64,000 nt of DNA from assembly GCA_033675265.1 (NCBI GenBank), contig JAUJYZ010000381.1, positions 93,501 through 157,500 on the forward strand. The letters run 5' to 3'. The position numbers and the translations under genes are program-made. The DNA is from Actinostola sp. cb2023 (Eukaryota; Cnidaria; Anthozoa; Actiniaria; Actinostolidae). Within the stretch, counting starts at the first letter, position 1, and every line of letters starts with the position of its first letter. Positions 53,232-64,000 of this stretch are shown here, piece after piece. Below the pieces are notes generated by a model, which saw only the letters and a list, made by a program, of their open reading frames with translations, searched no databases and was not told the DNA's origin.

Positions 53232-53565
53232 GGTTATTACACGGGTAGTTGTGTAATACGGCTGGATATTTTTACGCGCGGAGTCGTGCCGTATTTTGAC
53301 GAGCCGTAGGCGAGTCAAAATACAAACAGACGAGTCAAAATATCCAGCCGTATTACACAACTACCCGTGTAATAAATTGTTTATTATACGACAACAAAAA
53401 ACAAACGTCTTTTTCTCTTTTTATTTGCGACCGGACAAAACAAGAAACAACCTGAGCGCGCGCGCAAAATTGACGTGTCCGAATTCTAAAACGTGTAATA
53501 CGCTGTCATATTTGTACTCGTATTTGTACTGTAAGATTACAAGTTGTGTAATAAACTGAGGTACC
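53232..53565. mobile_element. Foldback-ended insertion, empty site in unit 1
   Basis: The ends TTATTACAC and GTGTAATAA flank it. The left half is a perfect hairpin (ATTACACGGGTAGTTGTGTA against its complement ending at 53374). Unit 1 reads TCGTCAAATACACTGAGGCAC straight through (about 35928-35948). Confidence 0.75.
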
Positions 53566-53579
53566 CGCTGACTATATTC

Positions 53580-54970
53580 CGATGAACGAGGAATATTTTC
53601 AATACTGCACGAGGCTAGCTGGAGGCCAATTGCAGTATGAAGAAATTTCCAGTTCATTGAGCGTAACAGTCAGCAAATGACTGTATTGGCCGAATACTGA
53701 ACGAACGAAAAGTCCTCAGAGAGGTGCAGAGAGTTGGCCGTTGTGGGTATGTGGCCGTCAGTAGAGGTTCGACTGTATTAACATATTATAAAATACATTC
53801 AGAAATCTTTGTGATTTTGTGATCTGATTGGCTGTAACCTGTGTTTGCAGCCAGGCTATGCAAACACAGTAATGGCAAGAAAGTTAAATTTATTTTATTA
53901 ACAAAATGTAAAACGTTAATTTTCCTCGTGGATTTGGGAGAAGTCTACCCTGGTTCCAGATTCTCGAAAGTAGGGTCCAAAGTGGAGTCCGAAGGACGAT
54001 TTTCCCAGGCTCCATTCTTTGCTCGCCTCCCCACTAATAGTAGCCTCTGGAAACAGGGTAGGAGTAGTCTCGAGCTCTGCGTAAAACCTCTCCTGTGGCT
54101 TAGGTTTTACACATCAGCTCTCGACTTCTCCCAAACTCCCACTCGTGTTTATATCAGGCTGTGCAAACACGGAAAACGCTTTATATTTCTTCAATAGAAT
54201 ACACGTATGGACGGATACGTTTCAAAACAATACATCAGAATATCGCCGTAGAAAAAGACAAATTTGACTGTGGCTGGTGAGAAAACTGCAAAATTCAGTA
54301 CTGCTACAGACTTTATTTTCAAATAACGTTTTATATCAGCACCTGTTTTCAGAAACGTTGTCTTATTTGAAATAGTGAAATGTAAAAATAAATAATTATC
54401 ACCATTTGTCTCTGATAGCAGAAACTTGGCAAATGACAATTCTATTTCAGAGGTACTACGAATATGCCTTCGTCATGGCTGCTACAAGTTACTGCATTTA
54501 TTTCTGCTTTGTGTTTTATGCAGGAACCAAGAGTAATTAGTTCCTGTTGACAATGATAATTATTCCTTTTTACTATTTACTCTTTCACACAGGACAACGT
54601 TTCTGAAAACAGGTGGGGGTGATTTTCGATGCGTTCTTCGTAATGAGCCTTGGGCGTTTTTTGTTGATGGTACACTGTATACGGCAGTAGAATATGCAGA
54701 TAGACATTTTAAAAGGGAAAGTTAAAGGGGTATAAAGATACCCATAAAGTTCTTCGGTGAGCGTTAGCCCTAGAAAGAAAGGAGAAAGGGAAAACATATC
54801 TGTCGACCCTGATGGGATTCGAAACGTACGACAGTTTTTCTTATTGTCCCTTCGATGCATGTCCATATTAACCGGGCCAGTTCTAAGCACTCTATACACG
54901 GCTCTCTGAAAAGCATTTTAATATGAAGATCGAGATTCTAGTAGAGGGGAAATATAGATAAGTATTTTCT
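53580..54970. other. Unit 2 flank, homologous to unit 1
   Basis: It matches 35960-36532 and then 39270-39720 directly, without the 2.7-kb unit-1 block. It contains GATGGGATTCGAAACGTACGA (54812), a decayed tRNA-like B-box segment also at 39618. No gene is recognised. Confidence 0.6.
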
Positions 54971-54974
54971 CTTT

Positions 54975-56661
54975 CTATTATATTGCTGTCATGCAGTATC
55001 CAGTCTATCAGTATCAGTTATCACTGGAACCCATCAACTATTGTCATCGATATCGTTATATTGCTGTCAGTATGCAGTCTATCAGTATCAGTGATATCAC
55101 TGGAACCCATCAACTATTGTCATCGATATCGATTATGTTGCTGAGTACGCAGTCTATCAGTATCAGTGATATCACTGGAACCCATCAACTATTGTCATCG
55201 ATATCGTTATATTGCTATCAGTACGCAGTCTATCAGTATCAGTGATATCACTGCAACCCATCAACTATTGTCATCGATATCGTTATATTGCTATCAGTAC
55301 GCAGTCTATCAGTATCAGTGATATCACTGCAACCCATCAACTATTGTCATCGATATCGATTATATTGCTGTCAGTACGCAGTCTATCAGTATCAGTGATA
55401 TCACTGGAACCCATCAACTATTGTCATCGATATCGTTATATTGCTATCAGTACGCAGTCTATCAGTATCAGTGATATCACTGGAACCCATCAATTATTGT
55501 CATCGATATCGTTATATTGCTGTCAGTACGCAGTCTATCAGTATCAGTGATATCACTGGAACCCATCAACTATTGTCATCGATATCGATTATGTTGCTGT
55601 CAGTACGCAGTCTATCAGTATCAGTGATATCACTGGAACCCATCAACTATTGTCATCGATATCGTTATATTGCTATCAGTACGCAGTCTATCAGTATCAG
55701 TGATATCACTGGAACCCATCAACTATTGTCATCGATATCGTTATATTGCTATCAGTACGCAGTCTATCAGTATCAGTGATATCACTGCAACCCATCAACT
55801 ATTGTCATCGATATCGTTATATTGCTATCAGTACGCAGTCTATCAGTATCAGTGATATCACTGCAACCCATCAACTATTGTCATCGATATCGATTATATT
55901 GCTGTCAGTACGCAGTCTATCAGTATCAGTGATATCACTGGAACCCATCAACTATTGTCATCGATATCGTTATATTGCTATCAGTACGCAGTCTATCAGT
56001 ATCAGTGATATCACTGGAACCCATCAATTATTGTCATCGATATCGTTATATTGCTGTCAGTACGCAGTCTATCAGTATCAGTGATATCACTGGAACCCAT
56101 CAACTATTGTCATCGATATCGATTATGTTGCTGTCAGTACGCAGTCTATCAGTATCAGTGATATCACTGGAACCCATCAACTATTGTCATCGATATCGTT
56201 ATATTGCTATCAGTACGCAGTCTATCAGTATCAGTGATATCACTGGAACCCATCAACTATTGTCATCGATATCGTTATATTGCTGTCAGTACGCAGTCTA
56301 TCAGTATCAGTGATATCACTGGAACCCATCAACTATTGTCATCGATATCGATTATGTTGCTGTCAGTACGCAGTCTATCAGTATCAGTGATATCACTGGA
56401 ACCCATCAACTATTGTCATCGATATCGTTATATTGCTATCAGTACGCAGTCTATCAGTATCAGTGATATCACTGGAACCCATCAACTATTGTCATCGATA
56501 TCGTTATATTGCTGTCAGTACGCAGTCTATCAGTATCAGTGATATCACTGGAACCCATCAACTATTGTCATCGATATCGTTATATTGCTGTCAGTACGCA
56601 GTCTATCAGTATCAGTGATATCACTGGAACCCATCAACTATTGTCATCGATATCGATTATG
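54975..56661. repeat. 76-bp satellite array 2 with 229-bp and 534-bp higher-order periods
   Basis: It has the same monomer family as array 1. Variant landmarks recur every 229 bp (55212, 55441, 55670; 55746, 55975, 56204, 56433) and the block from 55212 recurs at 55746 (534 bp, seven monomers). The higher-order structure differs from the 972-bp unit of array 1. Confidence 0.95.
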
Positions 56662-56709
56662 TTGCGCAGGATCGATCGGAGCGGCGAATTATGAGACTTT
56701 CTTGATCCT

Positions 56710-57755
56710 TCAACAATGGTGCCAGATCCTGCAACAACCCCCGCCCCAAGCCCCTGTGACAGATACTTGCAAAAATCCCCGCCCCTACCCCCTGTACCAG
56801 ATCCTTGCAATAATCCCCGTCCCTACCCCCTGTGCCAGGTCGACCTTGCAATAATCTCCGCCCCTACCTCCTGTGCCAGATCCTTGCAACAACCAGTCGT
56901 CCCAACCCCCTGTGTCAGATCCTTGAATTGTCACACAACACCCGCCCCAAGCCCCTGTGCCAGATACTTGCAAAAATCCCTGCCCCTACCCGCCGTGCCA
57001 GATACTTGCCACAACTCCCGCCCCTTCACCGTGCCAGTTGTAGCGATTTTCACAAGCGAGCGTGCCTTGTTGTCACGGTGAGACCGGGATAACTGTGTTT
57101 AAACTCTAATACGTATGCTCCAAACGCATTAGTACCGCGAAAATCGGAATCAGCGATAAATTTCCTTTATTTTGGTATAAGATTCACGTATATTACGATT
57201 AATTTCAATGGGGCAAACTTCCAAAGACTATAGTTCTTTCCATGAATTGTTGATCGTCTTTTGTGTGTCGGTGGAGGCATTTGAAGCCGAGACAAGGCTC
57301 AAATGGAAATTCTTCGAGCAATACACGTAGCGTTGCTCTCTACTCGTCGAAGCGATCGCTGTAACCAACACAGTGAAGTTTTACTCGATTGCCGGCTATA
57401 TCCACGACTGTGCGAGATATTGTACGTTAGTTAGAGCAAATGTTCAAATTTATATCCCGCCCCTTTCCCGTGCCAGATCCTTTCCACAACACCCGCCCCA
57501 AGCTCCTGTGCCAGATCCTTGCCACAACACCCACCCTATCCCCCGTGCCAGATCCTTGCCATTATCCCCATCCCAATCCCCTAGCTCATATAATTGCCAC
57601 AACCCCCTTTGCCACTATGAGGCCTTTGCAACAACCCCCTCTGCCAGATCCTTGCCACAACTCCCGTCCCTACCCCCTGTGCCAGATACTTGCAACAACC
57701 AGTCGTCCCAACCCCCTGTGCCAGATCCTTGCCACAACCAGTCGTCCCAGCTGTC
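56710..57755. repeat. GC-rich minisatellite (unit 2) with an insertion
   Basis: It has the same CTGTGCCAGATCCTTGCAAC-type units as 42650-43245. An unrelated 0.4-kb segment (about 57040-57455) interrupts it. Confidence 0.85.
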
Positions 57756-58069
57756 ATCATCATCATTATTATTTTTATCATTATTGATTATTATATTTAG
57801 CATTGTGTGATTTTTTGCTATCAATGCGATAATACCAAATTGTCATTAATGTTGAAACTATTTTCTGGCTTTCTACCCAGTCACTTCTCCCCAGCTCTCC
57901 CCCCACAGTCACTGATCACTTATTTGTAATTGTGGCAACTTTACCCAACAAAGAATAACAACCGATTTATTAGAGTATTAAGACGTGTTTATTGCGGTTA
58001 TATATTTCGGTTACATGTTTTCAAAACATACAAAGATGTTTGACAGTTATAGTGCTTACTGGTCTAGTT

Positions 58070-59342
58070 CAGAGGAGGTTGGGCACTACCCCGCGGAGAA
58101 TCATGGGTAAAATTCAAAATTATTCAGTTGATGGCAAACCGCTGAGGGTTTGAAACCCTGACCCAGTTTAGGACAAAAAAAAATCTAAAATACCTACCCT
58201 GTCTTCTTTTACACAATTTTAACGCGTACTCCCAATAATTACATGATATATATGTGCGGCGGTACAGGGTCCAGGTTTTGGGCCATTTCATTCTCTAATC
58301 CAGGTAAAATGAACGCATAAAAATCATTAATCCAGGTCGTAGCCAAAAATCATTTATTAATTTTTAATAATTTGCATAATGTGGTATCGGCGTTTCAGTA
58401 AAACTCCGCATGAACAATAATAATGGCGGCAGTCAGACGTAAAGGTGTTAGAGTGTTAGTCTGGCAAAATATCCTGACGAATGCATCGTATTAGTCTCCC
58501 TCGCAGCCGTTTTTAGTCTCGCTCAACTCCCTTCGCTAGGGACCGAAGGGAGTGGAGCGAGACTAAAAACTGCTGCGAGGGAGACTAGCATCGTATCAGA
58601 TCGTCAATAAAAATTCGTAAATCCAGTTTTTTTTATTTGGGAAATTCATAAATTCCAAAAAACAGGGTCCAGGTCTGAACATCTCGCCGCACATACCTAA
58701 CCATTTTTTAACCAAGTACTCCCCCCGGGGAAGTTGGACACATCAATGTGCTTCATAATTACTCCTTCATACCTGCCAGACACATATTGTACTACATCGT
58801 TTTTTCTAGGATACTGAAAAGCAATATATCCACTGATGAAGTTTGTCGAGACGATCCGAACGTGGCGCCATTTTGTTACTGACCCGTAAAATCTCCAATT
58901 TTAAAATCTCTGTATCTTCGAAACTATTGCGGGATCGAGGGGGATCGGCGAATGTAAATGCTTGCCCAGTATCTGTTCTTTCTATTTAGATGGGAATTTA
59001 TAAAGTGAAAAGCGTTTATAATATATTTTCTTTGTTTTTAAAATATACACTAAAGAGTTGAACTAGCAACCAGCGAATTTAATATGTCTACCCGTTAAAA
59101 GACGATAAAAATATTTGAAAATATTACTGACCCTTTTCATACATGATTCATCATGACTGACAATAGTCCTAGAATTGTTGTGATGATTTATCAGGTGAAA
59201 AGTTTCTTTTTACCTGATTTTTTCAACACTTTTGTGAGTGGGACAAACCAAAACATGGAACTTTGTGCTGTTCGAAGTGAGCCGAAATTGAAGAGCTATG
59301 ATTGGTTAAAATTAGCACGTGACAAGTGACCATCCTCCTCTG
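58070..59342. mobile_element. Second copy of the CAGAGGAGG element
   Basis: It has the same ends and the same GGTCTAGTT duplications (58061-58069, 59343-59351) as 43521-44952. Instead of the unit-2 nested foldback it carries an inverted-repeat element (about 58250-58700, GTGCGGCGG..CAGGGTCCAGG ends). Confidence 0.82.
58492..58587. mobile_element. 96-bp foldback MITE with perfect 9-bp target duplication
   Basis: TAGTCTCCCTCGCAGC...GCTGCGAGGGAGACTA is a near-perfect palindrome. GCATCGTAT lies at 58483-58491 and again at 58588-58596. A 9-bp duplication suits Mutator-like elements; the family is inferred. Confidence 0.88.
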
Positions 59343-59386
59343 GGTCTAGTTCATTAATTAATACCGTGTAGTCTTATACTGATAGA

Positions 59387-59649
59387 TACAGTCATTTGCA
59401 AAAATTCTGGCCGCTACGAAATATCAATATATCGGGTGCATTATGGGTAGTTAAATAATCGAAAATTCCCCTTAAAAGTGGGTTGACGCCAGCAAAATTG
59501 GTAGAAATATTTAGTATAATGCTTGTTTTAGTCTTACGTTTGTTGATTGTAAGCTTGCTTCATATTTTAAATAATAGTATTATTTAATTACCCACAATGC
59601 ACCCAATATATTGATATATTGGCGGCCAGAATTTTTGCAAATGACTGTA
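59387..59649. mobile_element. Tc1/mariner-type MITE, copy 2
   Basis: It has the same ends (TACAGTCATTTGCAAAAATT) and inner CATTATGGGTA motif as 4268-4561 and is about 30 bp shorter. A short GATA run follows it directly. Confidence 0.85.
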
Positions 59650-59764
59650 GATAGATAGATAGATAGATAGATAGATACATTTTATTTCTACACGGTGGTT
59701 CTATCAGTACAAACTGGTTTACATAAAAGCCGTGCTTGTATATATATATATATATATATCTATG

Positions 59765-59880
59765 TGAATTTACGAAAAGGTACATAAGTTCAATGATGTA
59801 CCTTTTCGTAAATTCATATTAAGACAGTTGTTAGTTGACGAACCAACATTAAACTGTCTTTTCTATGTGAATTTACGAAA
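59765..59880. repeat. Successive hairpins
   Basis: TGAATTTACGAAAAGGTACA pairs with TGTACCTTTTCGTAAATTCA. AAGACAGTT pairs with AACTGTCTT, and a third copy TGAATTTACGAAAAAGGGAC follows. A (TA)n run precedes it. Confidence 0.8.
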
Positions 59881-59989
59881 AAGGGACATCATTGAACTGA
59901 ATTAATTGAAGCATATTACAGCTTAGAGACTGCAAGCACAATAACTGCAGACTACAGCATCAATACACCTATTTAACAGTGCACAGTGC

Positions 59990-60253
59990 ATGATTGATTG
60001 ATTAATTGACTGAGTGATTGAGCGACTGAGCGACTGACTGACTGACTGACTATATGATTGTCCAACTGATTGATTCATTGATTCAATGAATAGTTGGTTG
60101 ATTGGTTGGTTGGTGGGTGGGTGGGTGGGTTTGGGAGGGTTGATTGCTTGGTTGATAATTGACTGATTGTTTCATTGATTGATTAAATGGTTGGTTGGTC
60201 CGTCGGTCGGTCGATCGATCGATCGGTGGGTCAGTCGGTCGGTGGGTGGGTTG
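59990..60253. repeat. Degenerate tetranucleotide tract with drifting unit
   Basis: The unit changes along the tract: TTGA, then CTGA, then TTGG, GGTG, back to TTGA, then GGTC and GATC. A 4-base register is mostly kept. Confidence 0.75.
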
Positions 60254-60280
60254 TACATGTACGACTAGTTATATACTGAC

Positions 60281-60386
60281 CATTTAAACCCTTAATCACA
60301 TTCATTGACTATGCCCGTAATCTAGAATGGCCTGCCGTAGGGTAGGGGGGCGGAGCCTCGATCACTAGCTAGATTCTGTCATGCAC
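60281..60386. repeat. Mosaic duplicate of 60529-60604 and 61131-61165
   Basis: CATTTAAACCCTT to GTAGGGTAGGGGGGCGG matches 60529-60604. It is then joined directly to AGCCTCGATCACTAGCTAGA, which matches 61131-61165. Confidence 0.8.
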
Positions 60387-61677
60387 CTGCAGTAATTAAT
60401 TAAGGAGATCAATCATGTTTCTATGAGTTCATTGTGGTTAATATAATTAATGTACCATTTTTTTCAATGAAACAACCCGTCCAAGATACAATGCAACTTT
60501 GTACAATTAGTTATGGGCTTATAATTCCATTTAAACCCTTATATAATCACATTCATTGACTATGCCCGTAATCTAGAATGGCCTGCCGTAGGGTAGGGGG
60601 GCGGTTTGGGCGCGGTCTCTTGCACGCAAGTGACGGGAAAGATGTGGGTAGCCCCGCCCACTCAAGGTACCGCGTAGTTGAGGCCTGGGATATTGACAGG
60701 TTAAATGCATGTTTTGACCTTGCATGAGAATCGAATGAAGAATATTGCTTGCATTGACTAGCTCGATCTGGAAATACATTTTCAATTCATATAATTTACT
60801 ATTCTTTTCGGTTTTAAGCTATACTGACCCAGCATGGGGCCTTGACATTGAGAACATGCACAGCACAGCACGTACTCTATGGTATGTAATTACACTGCTG
60901 TGCACATGTATGCAGCATTTACATGTTACAATTACTGTACACACATGTAGGTAAAGTATGTACATACATTGTACAGTATTGGTACTGCATGCAATGGCAC
61001 GCGAACTGCTATATACACTGACAGTACCCAGCTGTAGGGGATATGTGACGACCGGTACAATCATTGTATCCTATACTGACCTCACTCAGATCTGCATGCT
61101 GCATGGGCGCTGCAGCTGACTAATGTATTGGAGCCTCGATCACTAGCTAGATTCCGTCATGCACTGGTACACGTACGTAACTGTAGCCAATGGAGCCCTT
61201 CAAACTTACATTCGATTGAGATATCCATGATTTTAGTCGATCAACTATGCACTGCAAGTATATATTGGGATTTTTTGATCATGATCATATGCATGCGTAT
61301 ACATTGTACGAGGAAAGTAACACGTAAATCGGCAGACGTTGCTCTAGTTGCCACAGGGAACCCAAAACGCACTATATGCTCGTGTATACGTTTGATAATA
61401 AAAAGAGTTTCTTCGCGTTTCTTGTGCATTGACACTGAACTAAACATACTACAATAAAAGGGTTGCGAGAATAAAAATGTCACGTGGCGCTTTTCGCGTT
61501 GTGGTGGGAAATTCGCGCAAAACTTCAATTTCCCTTGTTTTTTGCGCGCGCAAACCAAATTCATGCGTTTCAAATTTGTTAAATTGACGCCTTAAACGCG
61601 CGCAACACGAAAATGCACAAGAAAAGCAGTTATTAATTTGCTGCTGCTGTTGCTGCGACTACTGTACCACTACAATA

Positions 61678-61680
61678 ACA

Positions 61681-61763
<83 letters not shown>

Positions 61764-61793
61764 CACTACTACTACTGCTACTACTACTACATC
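61678..61793. repeat. (ACT)n microsatellite
   Basis: About 36 ACT units with a few changes. It makes poly-Tyr and poly-Val frames. Confidence 0.95.
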
Positions 61794-61812
61794 AAGTATT
61801 GTTGCTGCTCCC

Positions 61813-62831
61813 ATGTACTCCTCGGCCGTTGAGCAAGATTTGTTGTACAGATACGATCCACGAAGCCCTTGGCAACATAGAGGAAACAAAGCACCAACCG
61901 ATAGTTCTGTGCAGAGAGAAAAAACATTTAAACGTCGAGCTAAAATGAAGAGAATCTATGTTTTAAAAGAAAAGAAAAATAGCCTGAGAAGAAACGCACC
62001 GTTCAAAAATATCCACACCCTGAATTTGCAATGCTGCAGAAAGAACTGCCTAAGTAGTTTAAGTAGAAGAGACATTGCATTTCAGCGACGTCAAGTGTAT
62101 TCCCAAAATTATGAAAGCCAAAACTACTCCATTTCAAGTCACATTCGACGAACTATTCAATTCAACGGACAATGCAAAATGATCTATAGCATTGCTTCAC
62201 TTGGGAAGGTATGTAAGATGGCTTTCAAAAAGTGTTTCGCTATTTCTGATAAGAAGATTTCGTTGATTGTCAAAAAGCAAGTTCCAGGCGCTCCGACTTT
62301 AAATAGCGATTTAAGAGGCAAACACAACAACAATGCCAGAAAACTTATCCAGTCCACTGTTGATGCGGTAGTAGCTTTATCAAACAGCACAATCCACTCC
62401 CAAGCCACTATAGACGAGAAACAACTAACAAGCTTTATTTTGATCCAAAATACAGCATGCGAGGAATGTGGAATGAATTTATCAGTAACAATCCGAACAT
62501 CAAGTCCACTCGCCTGAAGAAGAAGAATAAGGGACCACCTTTGAGTTACACTGCTTTCAGAGGCATCTTCATTAAAGTCATGAGTTATCGATATTCGTTT
62601 CGCATGGCCAGACAAGATACTTGCCAATTTTGCGACAGTCGTTCGAAACAGCTGCGTAACATCGAGAAGGCGTTGCCACTACAGGTCACCATTAACGGAA
62701 GGAAACAAAAGCACCAAGAACTAATTGAAATCAAACTGGAATTAGACACCCATCTGAAAGAAAGTGAACTGAGGTACGGAGCTTTAGATTATGACATTCG
62801 CGTATTAGCTAAATCAGGAGCCGGACCATAA
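61813..62831 (+). pseudogene. Broken transposon-type ORF, family unassigned
   Basis: The first frame (61813 to about 62435) is basic: KRRAKMKRIYVL, CCRKNCLSSLS, then GKVCKMAFKKCFAISDKK and KKQVPGAPTLNSDLRGKHN. One base is missing in a T-rich word near 62433. The next frame reads YFDPKYSMRGMWNEFISN, then ARQDTCQFCDSRSKQL and LDTHLKESELRYGAL. The layout resembles repeated hypothetical proteins of cnidarians thought to be transposon-borne, with a Cys-x2-Cys pair before a helical segment. I cannot place it in a named superfamily. It stops at 62831 without a visible catalytic region. Confidence 0.55.
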
Positions 62832-62930
62832 TTAATAAGAAGGCTAAGAGCAGTTCATTTGAAATGTCATTTGCACTACAGCGCAAATTACAGCCTTCCT
62901 GTCATTTGCATTGTAGTGCAAATTATAAAC

Positions 62931-63404
62931 TATACAGTCGAAGCTCTCCTTGCGATCACTCTCGTACGCGCCCGCTCCCGTATTAAGAGACCGCGATCAT
63001 TTTGGGTAATTCCCGATTCCCCTTATGACGTATCGATACCACTACTATCAGAATCCTTTTCGAATTCTTATTCTTATTCAAATGTTTTAATTCCTATGAG
63101 AGTACCAAGGTATGGCCAGTGAATTAGAATAACAAAAGAAGCTACGAAAATATCGATTATGGTAGTAGTGGTATCACTACGTCATAAGGGGAATGGTGAA
63201 TTTCCAACTAGTACGTGGTTCCTTTGTTTTTATAAGCTCTACGTTAGCGACCACTTATTCAATAAACTCAAAATACTGTTGAGTGAAACGTTGTTTGCAT
63301 ATGCGCATATGAGAGCCCATTTTCGTACAGTAGGCGACTAGCTCTAGTATCGACCACTTTTTCGAATTCCCGAGATGGCCGCTTACGAGAGCTTCGACTG
63401 TATA
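62931..63404. mobile_element. Tc1/mariner-type MITE with nested inverted repeat
   Basis: The ends TATACAGTCGAAGCTCTC and GAGAGCTTCGACTGTATA are inverted. Inside, CCCCTTATGACGTATCGATA and its imperfect complement near 63160-63195 form a second inverted pair. Confidence 0.7.
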
Positions 63405-63664
63405 TGTGGGGTTTTTCTTCGTGAACATTATATTTTGAAATGAAAACTGCCCACATGGGCTAGCCGATCTATATTTCAGTACTATTACTATGTTTTCCCT
63501 TTGAATGCGCGCCTCGAATGTGAATTAAAACTAAGCGGGTACAATGACTGTGTACAACGCTAAACCAGTTTTAGGCAGACATTTTACTTTGCTTAGTTTG
63601 CTGTGCTTGGTAATTAAAAATGAATTGAAATTAGATTCTTGATCCAAACGGAGGAAGAAACTAG
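63405..63664. other. Unassigned AT-rich DNA
   Basis: No gene or repeat is recognised here. Confidence 0.5.
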
Positions 63665-63880
<216 letters not shown>

Positions 63881-64000
63881 AAGCGCGCATGCTCGAACTC
63901 GAATAATATTCACCACGTCTTTGAGGCCAAATCAGTTTGCACAGAAAACGTTTTATTTCATAACATAAAAATATTCGGCACGCAGTACATCCAAGAAATG

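Larger units (their letters stand above)
57757..59386. repeat. Segmental duplication unit 3, truncated (FReD gene lost)
   Basis: It matches the 3' flank of FReD-1/FReD-2: TGCGATAATACCAAATTGTC, the TTTATT poly(A) site, CATACAAAGATGTTTGACAG and CTTATACTGAT. Homology stops a few bases before where exon 4 would begin, at a Tc1/mariner-type MITE. No FReD coding sequence follows. Confidence 0.8.

Noticed and set aside
61638..61889. Poly-Tyr and poly-Val ORFs
   Set aside because: They come from the ACT trinucleotide repeat.

Overview
The window looks like nuclear DNA of an invertebrate animal, most likely a cnidarian and probably an anthozoan such as a stony coral. The coding exons are separated by AT-rich DNA full of foldback DNA elements, a PHD/endonuclease/reverse-transcriptase LINE and satellites, and all introns fit GT-AG. 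The protein families (DYRK2, FBXL5 with a hemerythrin domain, secreted fibrinogen-domain lectins) are metazoan. The taxon is an inference; no species marker was read.

Layout. (1) 1-8.2 kb: intergenic, with foldback/MITE elements, homopolymers and a tRNA-like sequence. (2) 8.25-9.99 kb, plus strand: an intronless DYRK2-type kinase, very well conserved but carrying a 2-base frame break at about 9021. (3) 10-16.2 kb: space between two convergent genes, with four adjacent foldback elements at 15.1-16.1 kb. (4) 16.26-32.23 kb, minus strand: a complete FBXL5 gene in eight coding exons (564 codons plus stop, all phases consistent). It keeps the hemerythrin iron ligands, the F-box, the leucine-rich repeats and the C-terminal cysteines for the Fe-S cluster. 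Its introns host an antisense LINE (about 20.2-24.25 kb), a 650-bp foldback element and many MITEs. (5) 32.36-59.39 kb: a segmental tandem duplication. Unit 1 (about 10.9 kb) and unit 2 (about 14.5 kb) each hold a four-exon secreted fibrinogen-related gene (FReD-1, FReD-2, minus strand), its upstream region, a 76-bp satellite and a GC-rich minisatellite. Unit 3 is a remnant of the 3' flank only. Each intact FReD gene carries a long microsatellite in intron 2: a 5-mer in FReD-1 and a related 6-mer, about 1.5 kb long, in FReD-2. (6) 59.4-64 kb: MITEs, tetranucleotide-rich DNA, a broken transposon-type ORF (61.8-62.8 kb) and ACT/TAG microsatellites.

How the genes relate. DYRK2 and FBXL5 are convergent neighbours with no evident functional link, apart from both acting in regulated protein turnover in other animals. 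FBXL5 is the iron- and oxygen-sensing F-box subunit that degrades IRP2. The FReD genes are secreted recognition-type proteins that duplicated just upstream of FBXL5. The most unusual content is the FReD array. Its paralogs are identical in exon 2 but strongly diverged in the ligand-pocket part of exon 4, their intronic repeats differ by one base per unit, the satellites show higher-order periodicity, and shared or private insertions give the order of the duplications.
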